64,000 bases of DNA from assembly GCF_018137965.1 (NCBI RefSeq), contig NZ_CP073100.1:1550001-1614000 (forward strand), read 5' to 3'. A program made the translations under genes and the position numbers. Source of the DNA: Luteolibacter ambystomatis (GTDB taxonomy: Bacteria > Verrucomicrobiota > Verrucomicrobiia > Verrucomicrobiales > Akkermansiaceae). Shown one piece after another: positions 35,860 through 44,194 of this stretch. Numbering within the stretch: the stretch's first letter is position 1; every line of letters begins with the position of its first letter. The notes beneath the pieces are model-generated. The model worked only from the letters and a program-made list of their open reading frames with translations, ran no database searches and was not told the DNA's origin.

Positions 35860-37139
35860 GCCTTTTTGATGCTGGCGTGGATGAAAACGAACAGTTTCAG
35901 GAGGAACTGGACGGCAAGGCCGATGGTCACGATGGCGATGCTGATCTTCGGCCACTGGTCGGAGGGATTCTGCACCACTTCCAGGACGGAATACATCTTC
36001 GCCGGATTTTGTTCACCCTGCGGCCCGTAGCTGGCCTGATAGAGCGTGAGCCCCTTGTTGCGCATCGGCTCGTTCATCTGGATGGTGGCGTTCACTTCAT
36101 GGCCATCATCGATGCGGGTCACCTCGCTGACGAAGCTCTCCGGCTTCATCGTGTTCGGCGCGAAGGTGGCGGTGAACTTGTTCAAGCGCACCTGATACGG
36201 CATCGGCCAGTAGCGCTTGTGGATGTCGATGAGGAAGACGCGGTCGCCGGACTTCACGGTATGGCCGTGGAAACTGGCGGCGGCGAGAATGAAGGGCTCG
36301 CCTGCAGTGCCATCACGATTCATCACGCGGGCATAGCAACCGGCGGTATTCGCCTCGGCCTGCTTCTCGTCCTCCTTGCGGACAAGATAGTATCCATCGG
36401 TGATCAGTTCCTGATGCTCGGGAGCGCGCTCGACCGCAGCCACCGGCTGGCAATTGGAGAGCCAGCCGTTGATCTGAAGGTCGAAGGGGAAATCCGGCAG
36501 CTTGAAGTCACGCGGCGTTGACCCGGTGGTGTCCATGCCGTTGGACTTGCGGACGAACCATTTCCATGAGCCGATCGTTTGCGGCTGGAGGTCATCGAGG
36601 TATTGTCCGCGGATCACGTGGATGTTGGTCGGCTTGCCGTCCTTGATCTCGGACACTTCCACCACGAATTCGGTGTAGTCCTGCGCCACGTTGCTGGTCT
36701 GTCCTTGCTGGAGCACCATGTTGCCGCGCACCTCCTTCCATTGGGCCACACCACCGGCCACGATCAGGAGCAGGATGCCGGAATGGGAAATGAGATTGCC
36801 CCAGTGGCGCCAACCCTTGCGGGCACGGATCACCCCGCCGAGAAACAAGTTCACGAACAGCAGCAGGCAGATCCAGTAGCCGCCGGGTAGCGGGAACTTC
36901 AACTGAACGCCATTGACGTTCATGATCTTCAATTCCGGCGTGAAGAAGAAGGAGGACGAGTCGAAATATTTCTTCAGCGTGGGAAGCAGCCCCCGCTCCA
37001 CCTGTTCCAGCGTGGCCAGCCAGGTCAGCAGCCCGAGCAGCAACAGCAGGATGGTCGCCAGCCCGAATCCGGACAGGATGTTGAAAATCCGCACTGGCAG
37101 GGATTCGCGGCGTTTTGGGGTGGTGGAAGCGGCTTCCAT
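35856..37139 (-). CDS. ResB (CcsB)-type cytochrome c biogenesis protein
   Basis: The 427-residue protein has the ResB layout: an N-terminal helix (GLATILLLLLGLLTWLATLEQ), further helices (YWICLLLFVNLFLGGVI; GILLLIVAGGVAQW) and a large periplasmic domain. A final helix (SIAIVTIGLAVQFLLKLFVF) closes the protein. ResB/Ccs1 partners CcsA in apocytochrome-haem ligation. The TQEL..EQ..L-type start and LISHSGILLLI are family-like. It is coupled to ccsA by overlap and follows the lipoprotein gene by 41 bp, forming a three-gene operon. Confidence 0.9.
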   Translation of the reverse strand: MEAASTTPKRRESLPVRIFNILSGFGLATILLLLLGLLTWLATLEQVERGLLPTLKKYFDSSSFFFTPELKIMNVNGVQLKFPLPGGYWICLLLFVNLFLGGVIRARKGWRHWGNLISHSGILLLIVAGGVAQWKEVRGNMVLQQGQTSNVAQDYTEFVVEVSEIKDGKPTNIHVIRGQYLDDLQPQTIGSWKWFVRKSNGMDTTGSTPRDFKLPDFPFDLQINGWLSNCQPVAAVERAPEHQELITDGYYLVRKEDEKQAEANTAGCYARVMNRDGTAGEPFILAAASFHGHTVKSGDRVFLIDIHKRYWPMPYQVRLNKFTATFAPNTMKPESFVSEVTRIDDGHEVNATIQMNEPMRNKGLTLYQASYGPQGEQNPAKMYSVLEVVQNPSDQWPKISIAIVTIGLAVQFLLKLFVFIHASIKKA

Positions 37140-37180
37140 GGGAAAATCAGCGGTCGAGCCTACGGTTCGCGGAGGGCGGA

Positions 37181-37777
37181 TCATTCACCGGTCAGGACCA
37201 GCGACTTGCAGAAGGCCTCCAAAGTGGCCTTTTCCGCGTCCACCTCATCCTTCTGGCCGGTCATCTTGACGGTGATGATGCGGCCGTTCACGTCCGCAAT
37301 CACCCCGGCCAGCGCGTAGCCCGGACGGGCCTCGGCACCAGCCATGCCGCCGGAATAGGTGCCTTCCGCCTCCACCCACACGCCAGCGGTGCCGACGATG
37401 TTCACGCGGCGGCGCTCGTCGAGAGTCTCGGAAGTCAGCTTTGGCGCATTGAACTGACCGAGCCACCGGTTCGCATTGTCCAGCACCGAACCGGTGGAAA
37501 TACCAACGGCCACCTCGCCCAGCCCGCTTTCACCGAAGCGGTAGTTCAGGAGGCGGAACTCGGTGGACGGAAGCTGGAGCCAGCTTTGCGGCGTCGCTCC
37601 CTTGACCGGGCTCGGGCGCTGGTTGCGGAAGCGCTCATCGCTGGTGGCGAAGATCTTCGGCTTGGCATCGAGCGATGTTTCAGCGCGGGTTTCGGTCACC
37701 GTGACCTCCGCCGGCGGCTTGCGGCAGGCGGAAAGTGAAATCACGGCCACACATCCGAGAAACGCCGGGGTCTTCAT
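37181..37777 (-). CDS. PVC-type lipoprotein of the cytochrome c operon
   Basis: The 198-residue protein has a lipobox (FLGCVAVISLSAC) and the domain pattern W..LPSTEFRLLNYRFGESG..EVAV, NRWLGQFNAP, then VIADVNGRIITVKMTGQKDEV and AFCKSL. This pattern recurs in Planctomycetes and Verrucomicrobia, often beside ResB/CcsA genes, so a role in cytochrome c assembly is suspected but unproven. Its promoter points to the ATG at 37777. Confidence 0.8.
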   Translation of the reverse strand: MKTPAFLGCVAVISLSACRKPPAEVTVTETRAETSLDAKPKIFATSDERFRNQRPSPVKGATPQSWLQLPSTEFRLLNYRFGESGLGEVAVGISTGSVLDNANRWLGQFNAPKLTSETLDERRRVNIVGTAGVWVEAEGTYSGGMAGAEARPGYALAGVIADVNGRIITVKMTGQKDEVDAEKATLEAFCKSLVLTGE

Positions 37778-37785
37778 CGCCGCGG

Positions 37786-37814
37786 GGGATAGTCGCGCGC
37801 GCCACTGCGTGCAA
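37786..37814 (-). promoter_or_regulatory. Promoter of the cytochrome c assembly operon, near-leaderless
   Basis: On the minus strand TTGCAC (37814-37809), a 17-bp spacer and TATCCC (37791-37786) end 8 nt before ATG 37777. Confidence 0.5.
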
Positions 37815-37848
37815 GGGGAAACAGATTCCGAAAGGCGCTCAATTGCTC

Positions 37849-37878
37849 TTGCTGTGAGTTGAAAAAGCCGCATATGAC
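37849..37878 (+). promoter_or_regulatory. Promoter of the gene at 37885, leaderless layout
   Basis: TTGCTG (37849-37854), an 18-bp spacer and TATGAC (37873-37878) end 6 nt before ATG 37885. Confidence 0.5.
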
Positions 37879-37884
37879 GTTGGA

Positions 37885-38559
37885 ATGTTGCGTTTGGCCT
37901 TTGCCGGGTTGATCTTGGGAATTGTTGTTTTTTCCCAGACTCTGAATGCCGACGAGTCTATTGAACCGAGGGACTATTTCTACGTCATTCCCTCCGCGGC
38001 CAATCGCCACTATCTGGTGAGCAGCCTGCTTTCCTGGAGTGGAGAAGAGGACCAGGGGATGTCACGCTTGCAGGTCTTCGAATCCGCCAGCGGAAAGCTG
38101 AAATGGGAAGTGAAAGGGCTGTGGGCACGTTCGGACGAGGTCTTTTTGTCCGATGATGGTGAACATTTGATGACCCTGCGCTATTGGCAGATCGGAAAGC
38201 CCGGGACCGTGGACCTGAAAGTCCCCGTGCTGTCTTTTTATCACCGCGGCAAACTGCTGAAAAAGTGGAGTTCGGAGGATCTCAAAATCCCTCGTTCCGC
38301 TTTTCGAGCCAGCACTTCCCACAGTGGTTTTTGGCCATCGGATCGTCCGGCGGCACTTCGGTGGGATTTCAGACCAGGAGATCCCACGTACAACAACTAT
38401 CTGCGGACTGCACAGAACCCATTTCTGGAAGGAACCACCTTCTCTCTGCGGACGCATGGTGGGGAGATCCTGAAATTCGACATCGGCACCGGTGAGCTCT
38501 CGTCCCGGTCACAGCTTCCTCCCCCAGCGGGGCCTCCGGACCCATTCGAGTCAAAATAA
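37885..38559 (+). CDS. Secreted protein of unknown function
   Basis: The 224-residue protein starts with a signal peptide (MLRLAFAGLILGIVVFSQTLNA). The mature part has beta-propeller-like phrases (LQVFESASGKLKWEVKG; EVFLSDDGEHLMTLRY; HGGEILKFDIGTGEL) but is too short for a full propeller. No family is recognised. It has its own promoter and is divergent from the cytochrome c operon. A Pro-rich end (PPPAGPPDPFESK) closes it. Confidence 0.7.
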   Translation: MLRLAFAGLILGIVVFSQTLNADESIEPRDYFYVIPSAANRHYLVSSLLSWSGEEDQGMSRLQVFESASGKLKWEVKGLWARSDEVFLSDDGEHLMTLRYWQIGKPGTVDLKVPVLSFYHRGKLLKKWSSEDLKIPRSAFRASTSHSGFWPSDRPAALRWDFRPGDPTYNNYLRTAQNPFLEGTTFSLRTHGGEILKFDIGTGELSSRSQLPPPAGPPDPFESK

Positions 38560-38600
38560 GCGGGGAACCCGTTCATTGCGGGAGCGCTTCTTTCCCACGC

Positions 38601-38629
38601 TTGCCCGCGGCCGGTTCCCTCCGTAAAAG
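38601..38629 (+). promoter_or_regulatory. psd promoter, leaderless layout
   Basis: TTGCCC (38601-38606), a 17-bp spacer and TAAAAG (38624-38629) end 5 nt before GTG 38635. Confidence 0.5.
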
Positions 38630-38634
38630 CCCGC

Positions 38635-39522
38635 GTGGAGCCGATCCGATATTTCAACCGACACAGCGGGGCGATGGAGACCGAGCAGGTCTATGGCGAG
38701 GGATTCCTGCGCTGGGCCTACGGCACGCCGCTCGGACGGTTGTCGCTGGAGGCGTTCGTGAAGAGGCCGTTTTTCTCGAAATTCTACGGCTGGCGGATGG
38801 ATCGTGCGGCGTCCGCATCCAAGGTTGCTCCATTCATCCGCGACTATGGCATGAAGGTGGAGGAGTTCGCCGATGAGCCTGCTTCTTTCCGTTCCTTCAA
38901 CGAGTTTTTCTACCGCAGGCTGAAACCGGAGGCGCGTCCGATCGACGCCGCGCCGGTGGTGTTCCCGGCGGATGGCCGGCATCTCGGGTTCGAACGCGCC
39001 ACCGCGATGGAGGGCGTCTTTGTGAAGGGACAGCGCTTCGATCTGGAGAAATTGCTTGGTTCTCGCGAACTGGCGGCGCGTTACGCGGACGGTCCGCTGG
39101 TGCTCTCACGGCTTTGTCCGGTGGATTACCATCGCTTCCACTTCCCCTGCTCCGGCACGCCTTCGGTCACGGAAACCATCAATGGACCGCTCTACTCCGT
39201 GTCCCCCCTCGCGCTGCGTCAGAACCTCGCCTATTTATGGGAGAACAAGCGGACGATCACCCGGCTTGAGACTCCGGATCTCGGTACCGTGCTGCTGCTG
39301 GAAATCGGCGCGACCTGCGTGGGTTCCATCATTCAGACCTTCACCCCGGGTCAACCGGTGGAAAAGGGCGCCGAAAAAGGCTGCTTCGCTTTCGGGGGGT
39401 CGTCCACCATCACGATTTTCGAGCCAGGCCGCGTGAAACTGGCGGCGGATTTGTTAGAAAACTCCGCCCGGCAGGTGGAAACCTACGCGCGCATGGGCAC
39501 GATGCTGGCCTCGAAGCTCTGA
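38635..39522 (+). CDS. psd: Phosphatidylserine decarboxylase
   Basis: The 295-residue protein has PSD family features: FNEFFYRRLKPEARP, the catalytic region CPVDYHRFHFP, and GGSS near the C-terminus, where autocleavage forms the pyruvoyl group. It converts phosphatidylserine to phosphatidylethanolamine at the membrane. The start is GTG, supported by the promoter 5 nt upstream. glnD follows 43 bp later, possibly in the same transcript. Confidence 0.94.
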   Translation: MEPIRYFNRHSGAMETEQVYGEGFLRWAYGTPLGRLSLEAFVKRPFFSKFYGWRMDRAASASKVAPFIRDYGMKVEEFADEPASFRSFNEFFYRRLKPEARPIDAAPVVFPADGRHLGFERATAMEGVFVKGQRFDLEKLLGSRELAARYADGPLVLSRLCPVDYHRFHFPCSGTPSVTETINGPLYSVSPLALRQNLAYLWENKRTITRLETPDLGTVLLLEIGATCVGSIIQTFTPGQPVEKGAEKGCFAFGGSSTITIFEPGRVKLAADLLENSARQVETYARMGTMLASKL

Positions 39523-39565
39523 GCCGGACGCTATTCCTGCCAACACCATTCAGATTCAGCATCCC

Positions 39566-42334
39566 GTGCCCTCCTCCACCATACATCATCTCAAGACGCT
39601 CCATGAACACGCCAACGAGGCGCTGAAGCCCGCCCTCCAGCGGCAGCTTTCTCCGGCGGAGCGGATCGCGCTCTACAAGCGGTTCATGAAGATCGAGGAA
39701 CACCGGATTTTCCTGAAGCACCGGGCTGGCGCCGGTGGATTGGAGATCGCCCGCAATCGGGCGGAGTTGATCGATGTGGTGCTCTCCGCGGTGCTGCGGA
39801 TGACGCTGGAGGATGCGGGTGACAAGCACGTGCTCGCGCTGGTGGCCACCGGTGGTTACGGTCGCGGCACGCTCAATCCACGCTCGGACATCGATCTGTT
39901 GTTTCTCGTGCCGCGGGCCTCGAACCGTCTCCCGAGGCCTTTGGAGGAAGCCGTTCAGAAGATCCTCTATCTGCTCTGGGATGTCGGCTTCAAGGTCGGG
40001 CACGCCTGCCGTTCCATCGCCGAATGCGTGGAAGAAGCGAAGGCGGATCAGGAAAACAAAACCGCGCTGATGGATGCCCGTTTCATCGCGGGGGATGAGA
40101 AACTCTACAAGGAGTTCGAGAAGCGTTTCGACAAGGACTGCATCAAGAAGGGCCAGGGTGCGTTCTTCGAACTGCGTCGCCAGGATCTCCGCACCCGTCA
40201 CGACCGCTATTCCCGCACCGTCTTCCTCCAGGAGCCGAACGTGAAGGAAAGCTGCGGCGGCCAGCGCGACTACCACAATATCCACTGGGTCACCCGGGTG
40301 AAGCGCGGCACCTTCGATCTCAAGAAGCTCGTGGAGGACCGCCTGCTCACCGCGACCGCATTTCAGGAGATCGAGGATGCCTATGACTTCCTCCACCGGG
40401 TCCGTAACGAGCTCCACTACGCCACCGGCAAGGGCACCGACCAACTCACGCTCCAGCTCCAGGGCGTGGTGTCCACGAACTTCAACTACCCGCAGCGCAG
40501 CATTCTCCGCCGCACTGAGGAGTTCATGCGCGACTACTACAGGCATACGAGGAATCTCTTCCAGCACACCACCTCGCTGATGGAGATCTTCCAGATCGAG
40601 GCCGAGGATCAATCGGACACCGGAGGACTGCGATCCTTCCTCACTTTCCGGAAAAAGCAGCGCGAGGAGTTCGATGGATTCATCGCCCGAGATGGTCGTG
40701 CGTATGCGGCGAACCCGGACATCTTCAAGGAAGACCCGAACCGCTTGATGCGCATGTTCCAGCACACGCAGGTGCGCGGCCTCCGCCTCGGCCCGCCGTT
40801 GCGGAAACTGGTGAAGGAACACTGGGGCGACATCGACCGTCCCTTCCGCTACTCGAAGGCGAATCGCGAGACCTTCCAAGCCATCCTCGAACGCAAGGGC
40901 GATGTGGCCCGCACGCTGCGCCAGATGCACCGCGTGGGTTTCCTCGGTCGCTATCTGCCGGAGTTCGGCGCGCTCGATTGCCTGGTGCAGCACGAGTTCT
41001 TCCACCGCTATACCGCGGACGAGCACACGCTGCGGTGTATCGAACAGCTCGATACCCTCACCGGCACCGATGAGAATCCGAAGCTCACGCTCTACCGCCG
41101 CCTCTTCCATGAGATCGAGGACCCCTATGGTCTCTATCTCGCGGTGATTCTTCACGATACCGGCCGTGCCGAGAACGTCCGCGAACACATCGATGGCTCA
41201 GCCATGCTGGCATCCCGCCTGTGCAACCGTCTCCAGATCCATGGCACGCGCCGCACGCTGATCATGTTCCTGGTGGACAACCACCTCACCTTCTGGCGCA
41301 CGGCCACCACCCGCAATATCGAGGACCCGGATGTGATCGCCGAATTTGCCTCGATCGTGAAAACCCCCGCTCTGCTCGATGCGCTGTTCCTGTTCACCTA
41401 CGCGGATTCAAACGGCACCTCGCCGGATGCGTGGACCGGCTGGAAGGAAACGCTGATGCGGCAGCTCCATTCGACCACCCGCCGCTTCCTCACGGAAGGC
41501 CGCGAGAAATACGAGGAAGCGCTTGATCGCGAACGCCTCGAACTGCGCGATGGCGTGGTGGCCTTGATGCGTGAGGACTACTATCCGGACATCTACCGTC
41601 ACTTCGAGCTGATGCCCCCCGCCGTGTTCCGCTTCCGCCAGCCCGCGGAAATCGTCACGCAGGTCCGCACCATCCGCCACTTCCTGCAGCGCGAATCCGA
41701 AACCGGCGATCCATTCTCGACCTGCATCAAGTGGATCGACCATCAGGACAAGGGCTACACGGAACTGGTGCTCGCCAGCCGCGACAAGCCGCTGCTCCTG
41801 GAAAAAATCTGCTGCGCGCTCGCTTCGGAGCAGATCAATATTCTTTCCGCCGACTTTTTCACCCGCGGTGATGGCGTGGTCGTGAACCTGCTGCGCGTCT
41901 GCACCACCAACTTCGAGACCGTTTCCGATCTCAACGTCCGCAAGCGCATCCTCGCCGTGTTCGAGGAAATTCTGCGCGCCGAGTCCTACAAGCCGGAGCA
42001 ATATCTGAAACGGAAGATGAACTTCCTCAAACCGCGCACGGACAGTGGCATCCAGGTGCCGGTGCGCGCCTATGTCAGCAACGACCTGCATCCCTCCTGC
42101 ACCACGGTGGAGATCCAGGCGCTCGACCGCATCGGCCTGTTGCACGATCTTTTCCATGCCATCAACTCCCACGGCCTGAACACCGCCCACGCCCGCATTC
42201 TCACCGAAAAGGGTGTGGCGATGGACACCCTGTATCTCACCACGGCGGATGGCCATCAGGTCCACGACCACGCCATCCTGCGTAGCTTGGAGAAGGATCT
42301 CTCGGATCTCGTATCCCGGGGTGAGGCGACGTGA
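39566..42334 (+). CDS. glnD: [Protein-PII] uridylyltransferase/UMP-removing enzyme
   Basis: The 922-residue protein has the GlnD order. A nucleotidyltransferase domain carries GGYGRGTLNPRSDIDLLFL near residue 95, and a GlnD helical domain follows with the substrate-binding KESCGGQRDYHNI. The HD domain has ILHDTGR near 530, and two C-terminal ACT domains (about 730-800 and 845-915) sense glutamine. GlnD modifies PII (GlnB/GlnK) to report nitrogen status. The start is GTG. No glnB or glnK gene is in the window. Confidence 0.93.
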   Translation: MPSSTIHHLKTLHEHANEALKPALQRQLSPAERIALYKRFMKIEEHRIFLKHRAGAGGLEIARNRAELIDVVLSAVLRMTLEDAGDKHVLALVATGGYGRGTLNPRSDIDLLFLVPRASNRLPRPLEEAVQKILYLLWDVGFKVGHACRSIAECVEEAKADQENKTALMDARFIAGDEKLYKEFEKRFDKDCIKKGQGAFFELRRQDLRTRHDRYSRTVFLQEPNVKESCGGQRDYHNIHWVTRVKRGTFDLKKLVEDRLLTATAFQEIEDAYDFLHRVRNELHYATGKGTDQLTLQLQGVVSTNFNYPQRSILRRTEEFMRDYYRHTRNLFQHTTSLMEIFQIEAEDQSDTGGLRSFLTFRKKQREEFDGFIARDGRAYAANPDIFKEDPNRLMRMFQHTQVRGLRLGPPLRKLVKEHWGDIDRPFRYSKANRETFQAILERKGDVARTLRQMHRVGFLGRYLPEFGALDCLVQHEFFHRYTADEHTLRCIEQLDTLTGTDENPKLTLYRRLFHEIEDPYGLYLAVILHDTGRAENVREHIDGSAMLASRLCNRLQIHGTRRTLIMFLVDNHLTFWRTATTRNIEDPDVIAEFASIVKTPALLDALFLFTYADSNGTSPDAWTGWKETLMRQLHSTTRRFLTEGREKYEEALDRERLELRDGVVALMREDYYPDIYRHFELMPPAVFRFRQPAEIVTQVRTIRHFLQRESETGDPFSTCIKWIDHQDKGYTELVLASRDKPLLLEKICCALASEQINILSADFFTRGDGVVVNLLRVCTTNFETVSDLNVRKRILAVFEEILRAESYKPEQYLKRKMNFLKPRTDSGIQVPVRAYVSNDLHPSCTTVEIQALDRIGLLHDLFHAINSHGLNTAHARILTEKGVAMDTLYLTTADGHQVHDHAILRSLEKDLSDLVSRGEAT

Positions 42335-42415
42335 TGCATTGATTCAGTCGATGGTTTATCAAAAACTATCGATTGCCCAACAACTCAATTTTCCGGCTAC
42401 GGTTCACCCTCCTCC

Positions 42416-43258
42416 ATGGTGAAAATCGTCCGCCGAATCTTGGGTGTCCTTACCGGCCTGCTTTTGCTGACGCTGGTTCTGGCCGTTGTTTTCCAAGACC
42501 GCATCATCTACATTCCCCATCCCTACGCCGCCGGGGCCGTGGAAAAGTGGGCGAGCCAGACAGGAGCAAAGGTTCTCGATTTCCAAACAACGGATGGTCC
42601 GCAGCATGCCTACCTGCTTTCCCGTTCCTCCTCGCCCCGGCACTTGTGGGTCGTGTGCGGCGGCAGCGGCAGCGTGTCGCTGGATTGGTCGGATTGGCTC
42701 CGGGATCGTGGTCCACAGGACGATGCGTGGCTGTTCGTGGATATTCCCGGCTACGGAGCAAACGCCGGTTCCCCAAGCCCCGAGGCAATCGCACGTAGTG
42801 TGAAGACCAGCGTGCCGCTCGCGGTCGAAGCCCTGCATTGGACAACTGATGAAGCCGGGCATCGCTTGCGTTTCTTCGGCCACAGCATCGGGGCCGCTGT
42901 CTGCCTGATCGCGGCCCGTGAAAACGACATCCGCCAGGGCGTGCTGCTCACGCCCTTCACCAGCACCATGGAAATGGCCTCGGCTTGGACCGGATTACCG
43001 CTCGGTCCTTTGCTCCGCCATCGTTTTGACAATCGTGAGCGCCTTCTCGAAATCGAGGCAAAAGGCGGCGGCCACGTGATCCTCCTTCACGGTACGCGCG
43101 ACGAAACCATCCCTGTCTCCATGTCCCGCGATCTGGCGAAGCGTGCTCCGCATACCGTGAAACTCATCGAGATCCCGGACGGACGGCACAACAATCTCCC
43201 CGAATTCGCGCCGCAGGAAATCGAAAAAGCACTTCGCGAAGCCGCGGGCGACCGGTAA
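42416..43258 (+). CDS. Membrane-anchored alpha/beta hydrolase, tandem copy 1
   Basis: The 280-residue protein has an N-terminal anchor (ILGVLTGLLLLTLVLAVVF) and an alpha/beta hydrolase with the nucleophile elbow GHSIGAAV, acid HGTRDETIP and catalytic His in DGRHNNLPE. It matches the FrsA/YfhR-like (BEM46) family of membrane-tethered serine hydrolases. Substrates are unknown. The next gene is a tandem duplicate. Confidence 0.87.
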   Translation: MVKIVRRILGVLTGLLLLTLVLAVVFQDRIIYIPHPYAAGAVEKWASQTGAKVLDFQTTDGPQHAYLLSRSSSPRHLWVVCGGSGSVSLDWSDWLRDRGPQDDAWLFVDIPGYGANAGSPSPEAIARSVKTSVPLAVEALHWTTDEAGHRLRFFGHSIGAAVCLIAARENDIRQGVLLTPFTSTMEMASAWTGLPLGPLLRHRFDNRERLLEIEAKGGGHVILLHGTRDETIPVSMSRDLAKRAPHTVKLIEIPDGRHNNLPEFAPQEIEKALREAAGDR

Positions 43259-43272
43259 CTTCCAACTCTCTC

Positions 43273-44127
43273 ATGCCCCGCCTTCTCATCAAAGCCATGA
43301 AACTTTCCGTCATCGGTACCTTTGGCGGCATCGTGCTCTGCCTGCTTTGTCTGAGCGGTTGCCAAAGCAAGTTCATCTACTTCCCGCGCCCCTATCCCGC
43401 CAATGAGGTGGATCGGTGGAGCAAGCGGCCCAGCCATCAGGTCGTCGATTACAGCACCAGCGACGGTCCGCAGAAGGCCTACCTGCTCAAGTGGAGCCAG
43501 AATCCAGAGCATCTTTGGATCGTCTGCGGAGGGAATGGCACCGTTGCTCTCGATTGGTCGGACTGGATCAGCAGCCATGGTTCTCGGAAGGACGCCTGGC
43601 TTCTCATCGACATGCCCGGCTACGGGGCCAATGCGGGAGCACCCGGTCCGTGGTCGATCCGGAGGTCGCTCAAGGCGGTTGTTCCGGCCGCCATGGATTC
43701 GTTGCATTGGTCGCTGCCTGCGGATCGGGGGCGGCTGCGGTTCTTCGGCCACAGCCTGGGAAGTGCCGTCTGCCTGATGGCGGCGAAGGAATACGACATC
43801 CGCCAAGGCGTGCTGATGTCCCCCTTCACCAGCACCATGGACATGACGAAGGAGCTGATCGGGGTGCCACTTGGTTTCATTCTCTGGCACCGCTATGACA
43901 ATTTGGCGCGCCTGAGGGAAATCGAAAAGGCCGGCTCCGGTCGGGTGGTCATTGTCCACGGCGTCGACGACGAGATCATCCCCGTCCGGATGGCCCGGGA
44001 ATTGGCTGCGGCCGCGCCGAACACCACCCGCGTGGTCGAAGTGCGTGGCGGGCATCACAACGACCTGCCGGAGGTCGCTCCGGAAGCCATTGAAAACGCC
44101 CTGAAATCCGCCTGTGAGGGGCCCTGA
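43273..44127 (+). CDS. Alpha/beta hydrolase lipoprotein, tandem copy 2
   Basis: The 284-residue protein is about 50% similar to the upstream hydrolase, sharing DWSDW, GYGANAG, the elbow GHSLGSAV, LMSPFTSTMDM, and a catalytic His in GGHHNDLPE. Here a lipobox (LCLLCLSGC) replaces the membrane anchor, so the pair sits at different envelope positions. ATG 43297 is an alternative start that gives a tidier lipoprotein signal. It is spaced 14 bp from the first copy in one operon. Confidence 0.87.
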   Translation: MPRLLIKAMKLSVIGTFGGIVLCLLCLSGCQSKFIYFPRPYPANEVDRWSKRPSHQVVDYSTSDGPQKAYLLKWSQNPEHLWIVCGGNGTVALDWSDWISSHGSRKDAWLLIDMPGYGANAGAPGPWSIRRSLKAVVPAAMDSLHWSLPADRGRLRFFGHSLGSAVCLMAAKEYDIRQGVLMSPFTSTMDMTKELIGVPLGFILWHRYDNLARLREIEKAGSGRVVIVHGVDDEIIPVRMARELAAAAPNTTRVVEVRGGHHNDLPEVAPEAIENALKSACEGP

Positions 44128-44156
44128 GGCGTTAGAGGACCCGCGCGACTTCCCCC

Positions 44157-44185
44157 TTGCGGAGCGGCCCGGGGTTTCCTAGGGT
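44157..44185 (+). promoter_or_regulatory. Promoter of the TPR protein gene, near-leaderless
   Basis: TTGCGG (44157-44162), a 17-bp spacer and TAGGGT (44180-44185) end 9 nt before ATG 44195. Confidence 0.5.
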
Positions 44186-44194
44186 CCGCGACTC

